Below the pieces are notes generated by a model. That model made no database searches. It saw only the letters and a list, made by a program, of their open reading frames with translations, and was not told the DNA's origin. This document shows, piece by piece, positions 14,063 to 21,343 of a stretch of 22,484 nt of DNA. This DNA is from Alphaproteobacteria bacterium. GTDB lineage: Bacteria > Pseudomonadota > Alphaproteobacteria > JAJTHO01. The first letter of the stretch is position 1; each line of letters opens with the position of its first letter. Where the stretch lies: the NCBI GenBank assembly GCA_021297975.1, contig JAJTHO010000059.1, forward strand, positions 1-22,484, read 5' to 3'. Position numbers and translations under genes: made by a program.

Positions 14063-14080
14063 AGAGCTAACGCTCTCTTT
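14063..14080 (+). terminator. Hairpin with short T-tail after fabH
   Basis: AGAGC (14063-14067) pairs with GCTCT (14072-14076) around a TAAC loop, and CTTT follows. With one mismatch the stem can be extended by AAA/TTT pairs. It is a plausible weak or leaky intrinsic terminator between fabH and ihfA. Confidence 0.45.
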
Positions 14081-14114
14081 ACAATATCTTAACCACTTGT
14101 ATAAAGGTGTCATG

Positions 14115-14426
14115 ATGCACTCGATGAATACCATAACCCGTGTTGAACTAATTAACACCGTTTATTCGAAAATCGGCCTATCTAAGGCAGATTCTGGCCG
14201 CTTGGTTGAATCCACACTTGAATCAGTGTGCAAAGCCCTAGAAGGCGGCGAAAACGTAAAGCTGTCAGCTTTCGGCTCCTTTAACATCCGCGATAAGAAT
14301 CAGCGTGTGGGTCGCAATCCTAAGACCGGCATCGAAGTGCCGATTACACCGCGCCGTGTGGTCACTTTCCGCGCATCACCAAATCTTAAGCAAGCCGTTA
14401 ATTCCGGTGCAGGAGCCGCTGCCTGA
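14115..14426 (+). CDS. ihfA: Integration host factor subunit alpha
   Basis: A DNA-bending nucleoid protein, one half of the IHF heterodimer. From ATG 14115 it has 103 residues. The HU/IHF fold is complete: ITRVELINTVYSKIGLSKADSGRLVESTLESVCKALEGGENVKLSAFGSF, then the DNA-inserting arm VGRNPKTGIEVPITPRRVVTFRAS with the key Pro. AAGG at 14104-14107 is spaced seven bases from ATG 14115; ATG 14112 and ATG 14124 are alternatives. A short Ala/Gly tail ends the protein. ihfA followed by a MerR-type gene is a conserved alphaproteobacterial pair. Confidence 0.95.
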   Translation: MHSMNTITRVELINTVYSKIGLSKADSGRLVESTLESVCKALEGGENVKLSAFGSFNIRDKNQRVGRNPKTGIEVPITPRRVVTFRASPNLKQAVNSGAGAAA

Positions 14427-14476
14427 TGGTATGCTCTTTCGCATCTTTGCGAACGACCTAACAGGAGGGCAGAGAC

Positions 14477-14977
14477 ATGAAAGCTGCTACGGCCTACAAG
14501 ACCATCAGCGAAGTCTCTGAAACCCTGCGTCTCCCGGCGCATGTATTGCGTTTTTGGGAAACCAAATTCCCGCAAATTGCGCCCTTAAAACGCTCGGGTG
14601 GAAGACGCTTTTATAAACCACAAGACATCGACGTTATCGTCCGGATTCGTGAGCTGCTGCATGTGCAGGGCTATACTATCCGCGGCGTTCAACAGCTCCT
14701 GCGCACAGAGCGCCTAGGGCGCAGCACGATTACAACCGCGCGCAGCACACCCTTTGATCTTCCCTCCGTCGCGCCGGTTATCAGCCCTGGGATACAACGA
14801 GCCGCCATGAATTCGGATATTGCTCCGAAACATCCGCTTGAGAGCGGCGCCAAGTCACCATCTGGCGGTGGTGGCGATGACACCTATTTACAGACCTTAC
14901 TCCGTGTGCGCTCAACGTTACAGTCCATCCGTGATGAGCTTGATGAGCTGCAACAACAGGTCAGTAACCGGGTTTAA
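14477..14977 (+). CDS. MerR-family transcriptional regulator
   Basis: A protein of 166 residues. The N-terminal winged helix is of the type found next to ihfA in alphaproteobacteria: TISEVSETLRLPAHVLRFWETKFPQIAPLKRSGGRRFYKPQDIDVIVRI, then RELLHVQGYTIRGVQQLL. The middle (about 85-130) is a low-complexity linker rich in Ser, Pro and Gly. The C-terminus (SLQTLL-like to QQQVSNRV) is a predicted short coiled coil for dimerisation. No metal-binding Cys set is seen, so it is not a metal sensor. ATG 14477 has a strong AGGAGG about 10 bases upstream. It lies 50 bases after ihfA and is probably cotranscribed with it. The target genes are unknown. Confidence 0.92.
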   Translation: MKAATAYKTISEVSETLRLPAHVLRFWETKFPQIAPLKRSGGRRFYKPQDIDVIVRIRELLHVQGYTIRGVQQLLRTERLGRSTITTARSTPFDLPSVAPVISPGIQRAAMNSDIAPKHPLESGAKSPSGGGGDDTYLQTLLRVRSTLQSIRDELDELQQQVSNRV

Positions 14978-15002
14978 AACACGTACCGTCATTTGCGTAA
15001 AC

Positions 15003-15031
15003 TGTGATGATAAGCCTTCTTATCCGTCACA
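15003..15031 (+). other. Stem-loop between the MerR gene and obgE
   Basis: TGTGA (15003-15007) and GATAAG (15009-15014) pair with CTTATC (15019-15024) and TCACA (15027-15031). There is a CCTT tetraloop and one small internal loop. It ends 20 bases before the obgE ATG. There is no T-run, so it is more likely an mRNA structure in the obgE leader than a terminator. No tRNA is present here. Confidence 0.4.
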
Positions 15032-15051
15032 AGACGGGCTAAGATGCTGAT

Positions 15052-16077
15052 ATGAAATTTCTTGATGAAGCAAAAGTATTTATAGCTGCGGGGCATGGCG
15101 GGCGCGGCTGCGTGAGTTTTCACCGCGAAAAATTTATTGAATACGGCGGGCCCGATGGTGGCAATGGCGGGAAGGGTGGCGATGTTATCGTGCGCTGCGT
15201 TCCTAATCTCAACACCCTGATTGACTATCGCTATCGCCAGCATTTTAAAGCTAAAGTGGGCGGCCATGGGATGGGTAAAAACCGCACCGGCGCGCATGGA
15301 GCGGATGCGGTACTGCTGGTGCCGCCGGGCACGCAAATATTGGCTGAAGACAAAGAATCCGTTCTTTTTGATTTGGTGGAGCCGGATCAAGAAGTTGTGC
15401 TGGCGCGGGGCGGCATTGGCGGACTTGGTAACGCGATGTTTAAATCCTCGATAAACCGCGCACCCAAATTTGCTCAGCCCGGCGAGCCAGGGGCTGAATT
15501 TTGGGTTTGGCTGCAACTTAAACTTATTGCGGATGTTGGTTTGCTCGGCCTGCCGAATGCCGGGAAATCTTCGTTTCTCGCGGCTGTTTCTGCTGCAAAA
15601 CCAAAGGTTGCGGCCTATCCCTTTACCACGCTGCATCCCGGTCTTGGCATGGCGGAATCCAGCGGCCAGCGGATGCTGATTGCCGATATTCCCGGCCTTA
15701 TTGAGGGCGCACACACAGGGCTAGGGCTGGGCGATCAATTTTTGCGGCATATTGAGCGCTGCGCGGTGCTGATACACCTGATTGATTGCGATTTACCCGA
15801 TCCAGCGGCGGCCTATAAGGCAATTCGCAATGAATGCGCGCAGTACAGCCCGCTCATGGCGGCAAAGCCGGAAATTGTTGTCCTGAGTAAAATTGATAGC
15901 CAAACGGAAACTGGTCTCGCATTAACTATGGATACTTTTACCGAGGCGACCGGGATAACGCCGCTTACACTATCGTCGCATACACGGCAGGGCATAGAGG
16001 CGGTGTTAAAGGCGACTTTAGCGCTTAAAGAGAGTGTACGGCCTGCAAAAAATGAAGCAGATACGATTCAGATGTGA
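15052..16077 (+). CDS. obgE: GTPase ObgE/CgtA
   Basis: An essential ribosome-associated GTPase of 341 residues involved in 50S maturation and stress control. The glycine-rich Obg fold is at about 1-158 (KFLDEAKVFIAAGHGGRGCVSFHREKF, GGPDGGNGGKGGDVI, GAHGADAVLLVPPGTQI). The G domain follows: P-loop GLPNAGKSSFL near 165-175, switch AAYPFTTLHP near 188-197, DIPGLIEGAH near 210-219, and the specificity motif LSKID near 279-283, which replaces the more usual NKxD with SKID. There is no C-terminal OCT domain, as is common in alphaproteobacteria. ATG 15052 matches the family start. A TATAAT starts right after the stop codon and could drive the downstream AT-rich region. Confidence 0.96.
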   Translation: MKFLDEAKVFIAAGHGGRGCVSFHREKFIEYGGPDGGNGGKGGDVIVRCVPNLNTLIDYRYRQHFKAKVGGHGMGKNRTGAHGADAVLLVPPGTQILAEDKESVLFDLVEPDQEVVLARGGIGGLGNAMFKSSINRAPKFAQPGEPGAEFWVWLQLKLIADVGLLGLPNAGKSSFLAAVSAAKPKVAAYPFTTLHPGLGMAESSGQRMLIADIPGLIEGAHTGLGLGDQFLRHIERCAVLIHLIDCDLPDPAAAYKAIRNECAQYSPLMAAKPEIVVLSKIDSQTETGLALTMDTFTEATGITPLTLSSHTRQGIEAVLKATLALKESVRPAKNEADTIQM

Positions 16078-16103
16078 TATAATTTATTTATTACATATAC
16101 AAT

Positions 16104-16382
16104 ATGTTTATACTATTGTATGTGCAAGTAAATGAAAAAACTTTTCAAGATATAGGTATCTCTCCCAGCGAGCTGAGTGAACGCATTACAAACTGCATCC
16201 ACTCGGGCATAAAGATAAGTAGAGAGCTGTACTATGCTGATTCATTATATACCAATGGCCTCTTAGATGAGCACATACTGCCTGTTGATCCTAAAAAGTC
16301 GGCATCATGGGCGAAAAATCCCGTACCATTCGTTATTAGAGGCATAATCCCGAAAGATCTTTTAATAGAAGAAAGACATTAA
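16104..16382 (+). CDS. Hypothetical protein, likely 5' piece of a decayed gene
   Basis: A reading frame of 92 codons from ATG 16104. The product starts MFILLYVQVNEK and includes YYADSLYTNGLLDEHILPVDPKKSASWAKNPVPFVIRG. There is no signal peptide or recognised domain. Composition is much more AT-rich than obgE, and there is no Shine-Dalgarno sequence. TATAAT at 16078-16083 may act as a -10. If its TAA is read through, the frame stays open for another 24 codons (to TAG 16455-16457). Further same-strand coding-like pieces follow in other frames. It may be a real small gene, but I think it more likely the front of a broken gene spanning to 16996. Confidence 0.4.
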   Translation: MFILLYVQVNEKTFQDIGISPSELSERITNCIHSGIKISRELYYADSLYTNGLLDEHILPVDPKKSASWAKNPVPFVIRGIIPKDLLIEERH

Positions 16383-16440
16383 GCAGTTGCTGCCGCTTGT
16401 TCGATAATTGGTAACTCCCTGTTTCCAAATATATTCATGA

Positions 16441-16668
16441 TCCCGAAAGCAATCTAGTAATCAATCAAGCTATCAGACACAAACCGCGGGAAAAAGCCAA
16501 GTTTTGCGCCAACTGCATTTTGATTATATTAGAAAGGTAGACGTACAAACATCACTCATCGTTATCGGCTGCCTTGCAGATGTAAGTAGCGCACCGGGTC
16601 TAAAAAACTTCTTCGTTACGCAGTCAATCCTATCAGAACGCATGTTTGGGACGCCAATGACATCATGA
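16441..16668 (+). pseudogene. Middle fragment of a decayed gene (no start codon)
   Basis: Seventy-five codons are open from 16441 to a TGA at 16666-16668 in a frame one base off from the preceding piece, with no usable start until near the end. The translation looks protein-like: GKSQVLRQLHFDYIRKVDVQ, then TSLIVIGCLADVSSAPGLKN, then FFVTQSILSERMFG. The next piece begins in the third frame exactly where this one ends. I recognise no family. It is either a frameshifted part of a once longer gene or a result of sequence errors. Confidence 0.4.
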
Positions 16669-16711
16669 ACCTGACAAAGATACCATAAACCCAAAAAGCT
16701 TTAAAAAAGCT

Positions 16712-16996
16712 ATGGAACAACCGCTCACTGAACAAACAGCTAACCAGATAAAAGCTGCCAAAGAACTAAACGCGCTCATGCAAAAATATCAGGCCCCCAT
16801 AACGAATAGGGGTGATGGTGTAATACTACAACGCGGCGATATCCTAGTTATACCAGAAGGTGTCAAGGGTAAAACTCTACATGGCCATAGTGTTACCGGT
16901 AGCGAATGCTTTGGATTATTTCCATCAGCCGCCTTTACATTACGGGACATAGTGCATATGGCAATATTTTCATCAGAGAAGCCTAGTAGGCATTAG
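16712..16996 (+). CDS. Hypothetical protein, likely 3' piece of a decayed gene
   Basis: A reading frame of 94 codons from ATG 16712. The frame is open further upstream to 16661 without a start, reading HHEPDKDTINPKSFKKA before the Met. That upstream sequence looks like coding, so the Met is probably internal to a longer ancestral protein. The product has a Lys/Glu-rich helix (KAAKELNALMQKYQ) and then a strand-rich part, GDGVILQRGDILVIPEGVKG followed by KTLHGHSVTGSECFGLFPSA. No known domain is recognised and no Shine-Dalgarno sequence is seen. It is on the same strand as the two pieces before it and is AT-rich. The next gene converges on it across a shared terminator. Confidence 0.4.
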   Translation: MEQPLTEQTANQIKAAKELNALMQKYQAPITNRGDGVILQRGDILVIPEGVKGKTLHGHSVTGSECFGLFPSAAFTLRDIVHMAIFSSEKPSRH

Positions 16997-17090
16997 TAAT
17001 ATAAACACCAGTTATTAGATAAATACCAATTTGTAAGGCTTTTGTATTTTGCTATTTACCATAATATGCATTATAGAATTTACGGCCTAG

Positions 17091-17134
17091 GCAAAAAACC
17101 CAGCCTTTAATCAATATGATGGCTGGGTTTTTGC
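17091..17134. terminator. Strong bidirectional intrinsic terminator
   Basis: GCAAAAAACCCAGCC (17091-17105) pairs with GGCTGGGTTTTTGC (17121-17134) around a 15-base loop. The GC core GGCTGGG/CCCAGCC is followed by T5 on the plus strand and by T6 on the minus strand. It separates the plus-strand decayed gene from the minus-strand phasin gene and can serve both. Confidence 0.85.
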
Positions 17135-17168
17135 AATTGGTTAGTCTGTAATACCGTACAAAACAGAC

Positions 17169-17624
17169 TTACGATGCTTTTTTAATCTGGTCTTTCACTT
17201 CATCAATAATTTCATTAGCTCGCTTGGTAAAAATTTCCACCGCTTCACGGCTGGATTTTGCATACATCTCTGCCAATTCGCCGGCGTTTGCGACCGATCG
17301 TTCAAAAGCGATTTTGTATACGTCCGCGCCATTCGCCAGCTTCTGGTTGGCTGGTGATTGCATCAAATCGCGGAAAGCCTTGCTGAAATCGGCAAAGGCT
17401 TCCTGCGTAATTTGCTGGTGGCGTTTGTGAATGGCTTGAAAATATTCCATAAACAGTTGTTGCGCAGCCGTGAGCGCTTCGACATTTTTGCGGTAGCTGT
17501 CGTTGTTCAGGCTGTAAAAATTGAAATTGTGGCTGATTTTTTCAAAGAAGCTATCGGACTCTTTGGCCATGGGGGTAGTCTCCGTTACAGTTTGTTTGCG
17601 TGTTTTAATTGGTGTGACAGTCAT
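17169..17624 (-). CDS. Phasin family protein
   Basis: A mostly helical protein of 151 residues of the phasin type, which coats polyhydroxyalkanoate granules. Visible parts are SYRKNVEALTAAQQLFMEYFQAIHKRHQQITQEAFADFSKAFRDLM, NGADVYKIAFERSVANAGELAEMYAKSSREAVEIFTKRANEIIDEVKDQIKKAS, a typical amphipathic helix pair. The first 18 residues are basic and Thr-rich; MAKES at position 19 could be the true start, but ATG 17622-17624 has AGAGAG five bases upstream. It stands alone with its own promoter and terminator. It suggests PHA storage, but no PHA synthase is in the window; phasin-like proteins without granules also exist. Confidence 0.85.
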   Translation of the reverse strand: MTVTPIKTRKQTVTETTPMAKESDSFFEKISHNFNFYSLNNDSYRKNVEALTAAQQLFMEYFQAIHKRHQQITQEAFADFSKAFRDLMQSPANQKLANGADVYKIAFERSVANAGELAEMYAKSSREAVEIFTKRANEIIDEVKDQIKKAS

Positions 17625-17659
17625 AATACTCTCTTAAAAAAAGAATTTCTGCGTACTTC

Positions 17660-17689
17660 TTATTAGGGCATGATTACAACAAATATCAA
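17660..17689 (-). promoter_or_regulatory. Putative sigma-70 promoter of the phasin gene
   Basis: On the minus strand TTGATA (plus 17684-17689) is followed after 18 bases by TAATAA (plus 17660-17665). Transcription would start near 17653, about 30 bases before the ATG at 17624. Both hexamers match the consensus well. Confidence 0.5.
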
Positions 17690-17733
17690 GAGGCAATGCA
17701 CAGCGCAGCAAGATTCTGAAAAATAATATTTTT

Positions 17734-18570
17734 CTAGGATTTTTTGTAACCGTCTGCAAGACGCTGTGACCGAAGCGCCGCAGCGTCCAGCACATCTTTC
17801 AGCAAACCTGGCAACACCGGCTGCAATGCTTCCAAGCCCGCCGCTGTTGTGCCCCCTGTGCTGGTAACGGCTTCACGCAGTGCAGAAAGCATTGCCGCAT
17901 CGGGTGCGCCGCCTTTATCTTCAATCCACGCCAGTGTGCCGCGCCAGAGCTGCGCGGTCAGCTCAGCCGTCATCGCTGGCGGCAATGTACTCGCGCTCAG
18001 CATCGCTTCCCACACCGCACACAGAAACGCGGGGCCGCTTCCGGCCAGTGCTGTTGCCGCATGGAACTGCTGTTCATTATCCAGCCACGTTGTCGAGCCA
18101 TTGAGCGCGAACAATCGTTCACAAACTTTTTTCCGCGCCTCAGGAACACCCGGCGTTGCCCAAAGTGTTGTGGCACTTTTTTTCACGCGTGCGGCTAAAT
18201 TCGGCATGGCGCGCACAACGGGCGTCGAGGAATTGCCAAGAAGCGCAGCAATGCTGGCCGTTTCAACACCGGCGGCGATACTGATTGGAAGCGCCCCTGC
18301 TGCCACAAAGGGCGCATAACATGTTATAACATGTTGGAAAAGCTGTGGTTTTATAGAAAAACAGAGCAGGGTGGGCAGGGGGCTTTGACCCCCAAAATCC
18401 CCGATGTTAACCTTTTCCGGCGTTAACCATTTGACGCCCGGAAAAGGCGGCTGATGCGGGCTTACCACAGTCACGCTCGCGAAAAAATTTTCATCGAGCC
18501 ATGGTTGCAACAGTGCGCTGCCCATCGCGCCGCAACCAACCATGAGGAGATGTTCTTTGTTGCTGCTCAT
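17734..18570 (-). CDS. proC: Pyrroline-5-carboxylate reductase
   Basis: Reduces pyrroline-5-carboxylate to proline with NAD(P)H, the last step of proline synthesis; cytosolic. The protein has 278 residues. The Rossmann motif is MVGCGAMGSALLQ near 10-22, with further family blocks VVRAMPNLAARV near 117-128, ALAGSGPAFLCAVWEAM near 173-189, and the signature LREAVTSTGGTTAAGLEAL near 231-249. The start ATG overlaps the ybjN stop as ATGA. Inside the gene there is a perfect 18-base palindrome (18318-18335). An AT-rich palindrome overlaps the stop codon (17718-17734), but its one-base centre makes it a poor terminator. Confidence 0.96.
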   Translation of the reverse strand: MSSNKEHLLMVGCGAMGSALLQPWLDENFFASVTVVSPHQPPFPGVKWLTPEKVNIGDFGGQSPLPTLLCFSIKPQLFQHVITCYAPFVAAGALPISIAAGVETASIAALLGNSSTPVVRAMPNLAARVKKSATTLWATPGVPEARKKVCERLFALNGSTTWLDNEQQFHAATALAGSGPAFLCAVWEAMLSASTLPPAMTAELTAQLWRGTLAWIEDKGGAPDAAMLSALREAVTSTGGTTAAGLEALQPVLPGLLKDVLDAAALRSQRLADGYKKS

Positions 18571-19091
18571 GCTGTGCCCATGGGTTTTAACAGATGGAGA
18601 ATATGCGCCGCCGCTGTGGGTGTGTCATCCGGACGCTGCGCCAATAAACCAAAAACGAGTTGATAGCCCGAACACAAATGCGCGTAATTTGCAAACAGCT
18701 CTGGCAACGTATGACGCTCCGCATGAATGGCGCATTCGCTTTTTGGGATAACGCTGATGAAACTTATCATCAGGCCATTTTTCAGCGCCCGAAAACAGCC
18801 CGATTCCACATCACGATTCACCGCATCAAGCAGCGCACTAATAGTTTGCCGCCGGTCATCTTCTAAAAACGCATCGGGAATCTGGGTGACTTCAAAGGTT
18901 AACTGCAAGGAATCTTGCCGCTGATCATAGCGCACATCGGCAACAAATAGCGTATGTGTTGTTGGCTCGGTAACACTGATGGTTATGTCTGTATCGCCAA
19001 GGCGCTCGAAAGACCAACCAGTCTGGCCGCACATATATTCCAACCAATCCAAGGGGTTGTCACTCAGTTCGCGCTCGTTTTCGTTATCCAT
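18567..19091 (-). CDS. YbjN domain-containing protein
   Basis: A protein of 174 residues with the fold shared by YbjN and type III secretion chaperones. Visible parts are NPLDWLEYMCGQTGWSFERLGDTDITISV, then strands LFVADVRYDQRQDSLQLTFEV, a DDRRQTISALLDAVNRDVESGCFRAL helix region, and a C-terminal helix pair (LFANYAHLCSGYQLVFGLLAQRP). The role in alphaproteobacteria is unknown; a neighbouring proC is often seen, which suggests a conserved but unexplained link. The ATG has no Shine-Dalgarno sequence. A TATACT (plus 19100-19105) lies only about 10 bases upstream, so the gene might be translated from an almost leaderless mRNA. Confidence 0.85.
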   Translation of the reverse strand: MDNENERELSDNPLDWLEYMCGQTGWSFERLGDTDITISVTEPTTHTLFVADVRYDQRQDSLQLTFEVTQIPDAFLEDDRRQTISALLDAVNRDVESGCFRALKNGLMISFISVIPKSECAIHAERHTLPELFANYAHLCSGYQLVFGLLAQRPDDTPTAAAHILHLLKPMGTA

Positions 19092-19142
19092 GGGAATACA
19101 GTATAAAGCAGCTCTTTGTAAGGGCGAGAAGATAAAATCCTG

Positions 19143-19985
19143 TTAATTGTCGTAATACACCGCAAAGCCGCCAAATTCCAAGCTTTGCGTCTGGGGCGAA
19201 GCCCAATCGGGCGATTTTCCGCCAAAAAACGTGCTGAAAAAGAGGCCGCGCAACATTATGTCGCCCGTTTCGCGCCAAATGAACGCCTGTTCAGTGAACA
19301 CCAGTTCGCCATCAACCCAAACGTTTAAAACGCCATCGGCCTTGCCCGGTGTGTTGAGGCGGATTTCCTGCGTTAACCTTTGGGTTTGACCGGGAACCAG
19401 CGTAAAACTGCCCTTTCCATAGTAGGTACCGCAGTTTTCCTGCCTTCCCGGGACATAGACATAGACAGCCCCCGCGCCGCCCTCGCGCCACATATACCGC
19501 GCGGAGAACCCTTGGTTTTCTGCGCCGCTCCGGCAGCCGCTGGCTGGCCAAGCGGCAGGATTGCTGGTTTTCACGCCATAAAGCCCCGGCAGCTTGCCGC
19601 CTTTTCCGAATTGAAACCCAAGCGGCACCATAACATCATACCCTAAGCACGCGGCGGTTGCATCGGCGGGCATCCCGACCAACGCTAGGAATTCCAAGCC
19701 TCCGGGCGGTGCGTTTGTATTGCGCGGGTTAAGCGAGCCTGCGGGATACTGCACCGTTAACCTTTTGCCGTCTGCCGAAAGGCCTAGATTTTCATTGTTC
19801 TTTGGCGCGTTAACTATTTGCCAGTCGGGCGTTGGCCACAAGGGTGAGAGTGTTAACGCTGTGCGCGTGTTGTATCGTGCGGCACATGGGTCTTGTTCGG
19901 CGGCATAGCCCGGTGTTTTAAGTGCAAATACAAACGGCAGCAATCCAAGGATGAGGCTGAATAACGGCGCAATGCTTAGGCGCAT
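19143..19985 (-). CDS. Secreted polysaccharide lyase, PL14-like (alginate-lyase type)
   Basis: A protein of 280 residues with a Sec signal peptide (MRLSIAPLFSLILGLLPFVF..., cleavage likely after GYAAE or nearby), followed by one beta-jelly-roll-type domain. The pattern matches the PL14/alginate-lyase-like family: VMVPLGFQFGKGGKLPGLYG near 117-136, FSARYMWREGGAGAVYVYV near 157-175, CGTYYGKGSFTLVPG near 182-196, NVWVDGELVF near 221-230, and the C-terminal LRGLFFSTFFGGKSPDWASP. Several Cys residues could form disulphides in the periplasm. I chose ATG 19983-19985, which overlaps the DAHP synthase stop as TGATG; a TTG one codon earlier is possible. The substrate is probably a uronate polymer, but this is unproven. 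Confidence 0.75.
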   Translation of the reverse strand: MRLSIAPLFSLILGLLPFVFALKTPGYAAEQDPCAARYNTRTALTLSPLWPTPDWQIVNAPKNNENLGLSADGKRLTVQYPAGSLNPRNTNAPPGGLEFLALVGMPADATAACLGYDVMVPLGFQFGKGGKLPGLYGVKTSNPAAWPASGCRSGAENQGFSARYMWREGGAGAVYVYVPGRQENCGTYYGKGSFTLVPGQTQRLTQEIRLNTPGKADGVLNVWVDGELVFTEQAFIWRETGDIMLRGLFFSTFFGGKSPDWASPQTQSLEFGGFAVYYDN

Positions 19986-21331
19986 CAAGCCTTTTCCAGC
20001 ATGTCCGCCACAAGGAACGCGAGTTCCAGCGCTTGCGTCGCATTCAACCGCGGGTCACAATGCGTGTGATACCTGCTGCTGAGGTCTTCGGTCTCGATAA
20101 GCTGGCTGCCGCCGAGACACTCGGTCACATCTTGTCCGGTCATTTCAAAATGCACGCCGCCAGCAATCGTGCCTTCGGCTTTGTGGGCTTCGAAAAAGCC
20201 GCGCACTTCCGCCAAAATCATATCAAAAGGACGAGTTTTATAGCCGTTTACCGCCTTAATGGTGTTGCCGTGCATGGGGTCACAGCTCCACACCACCGAC
20301 TTCCCTTCCCTTTTCAAGGCACGTAAAAGCGGGGGTAGTCCCTCCCCTACTTTTCCCGCGCCCATGCGGGCAATCAGCACCAGCCTGCCCGGCTCATTGT
20401 CGGGATTCAGCGCGTCACAAAGTCTGAGCAGGTCATCTGCGGGCAGCGAATTACCGCATTTAACCCCGATAGGATTTTTTATCCCGCGCATAAATTCAAC
20501 GTGCGCGCCGTCGAGCTGGCGCGTGCGGTCGCCAATCCAGAGCATGTGGGCGCTGGTGTCGTAATAGTCGCCGGTGGTGGAATCGGTGCGGACAAAGGCC
20601 TCTTCAAAGGGCAGCAGCAGGGCTTCGTGGCTGGTGAAGACCTCCGTTTCCCTTAGCTGCGGCGTGTTGGCCGCTGTCAGGCCGCAGGCTTCCATAAAGC
20701 GCAGCGCCTCGGAAATCCGATTGGCCAGCGTGATGTATTTTTCCGATTGCGCGGAATTTCTTGCAAAATCTAGATTCCAACGCTGCACCGCGTGTAAATC
20801 GGCATAGCCGCCGCTGGCAAAGGCGCGCATCAGATTGAGCGTTGCGGCGGATTGATGATACACCTCCAGCATCCGGCGCGGATCGGGAATGCGCTCGCCT
20901 TCGGTAAAGCCGATACCGTTGACCATATCGCCGCGATAGCTGGGCAACCTCAAGCCGTCTTGGGTTTCAAAATCATCGCTGCGCGGTTTGGCGAACTGCC
21001 CCGCCATCCGGGCAACCTTCACAATCGGTTTTGCCGCCCCGTACGTCATCACCACCGCCATTTGCAGTAGCACACGGAAAGTGTCGCGGATGTTATCGGC
21101 GCTGAACTCGGCAAAGCTCTCGGCGCAATCCCCGCCTTGCAATAGGAACGCCCTGCCCGCCCCTACATCGGCCAAGTGTTTTTTAAGCCGGCGCGCCTCG
21201 CCCGCAAACACGAGCGGCGGCTGTTTTTTTAGAGTTTTTTCAACGTCAGCAACAACCGCTGCGTCGGGATAGCTGGGTTGTTGTTTGATGGGCTTGGTGC
21301 GCCAGGTGGTGGGTGTCCAGGGTAGGGTCAT
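19985..21331 (-). CDS. aroG: Class II 3-deoxy-7-phosphoheptulonate synthase (DAHP synthase)
   Basis: The first step of the shikimate pathway: PEP plus erythrose-4-phosphate gives DAHP. The protein has 448 residues, the usual length of the plant/Mycobacterium-like class II enzymes. Key blocks are FLLQGGDCAESFAEF at 62-76 with metal-ligand Cys 69, KVARMAGQFAKPRS near 105-118, HMLWIGDRTRQLDGAHVEFMRGIKNPIGVKCG (about 262-293), SCDPMHGNTIKA, and GGVHFEMTGQDVTECLGG. ATG 21329-21331 gives the family N-terminus (PWTPTTWR). The gene symbol is by function only; names differ between species. It is translationally coupled to the lyase gene downstream. The mazF gene ends 12 bases upstream, so the toxin pair may share its transcript. 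Confidence 0.95.
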   Translation of the reverse strand: MTLPWTPTTWRTKPIKQQPSYPDAAVVADVEKTLKKQPPLVFAGEARRLKKHLADVGAGRAFLLQGGDCAESFAEFSADNIRDTFRVLLQMAVVMTYGAAKPIVKVARMAGQFAKPRSDDFETQDGLRLPSYRGDMVNGIGFTEGERIPDPRRMLEVYHQSAATLNLMRAFASGGYADLHAVQRWNLDFARNSAQSEKYITLANRISEALRFMEACGLTAANTPQLRETEVFTSHEALLLPFEEAFVRTDSTTGDYYDTSAHMLWIGDRTRQLDGAHVEFMRGIKNPIGVKCGNSLPADDLLRLCDALNPDNEPGRLVLIARMGAGKVGEGLPPLLRALKREGKSVVWSCDPMHGNTIKAVNGYKTRPFDMILAEVRGFFEAHKAEGTIAGGVHFEMTGQDVTECLGGSQLIETEDLSSRYHTHCDPRLNATQALELAFLVADMLEKA

Positions 21332-21343
21332 GGGGTGATACTA

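Noticed and set aside
14978..15051. Possible tRNA between the MerR gene and obgE
   Set aside because: A tRNA is common after ihfA-merR in relatives, but the sequence forms only a simple stem-loop with no cloverleaf or TTCGA-type arm.
15221..15454. Alternative frames inside obgE
   Set aside because: They are shadows of the ObgE reading frame, which shows all GTPase motifs.
17718..17734. AT-rich inverted repeat at the end of proC as a terminator
   Set aside because: The arms GAAAAATA/TATTTTTC have only a one-base centre and overlap the stop codon; no GC core.
20033..20326. Plus-strand frames opposite the DAHP synthase gene
   Set aside because: They are antisense shadows of a complete class II DAHP synthase with conserved motifs.
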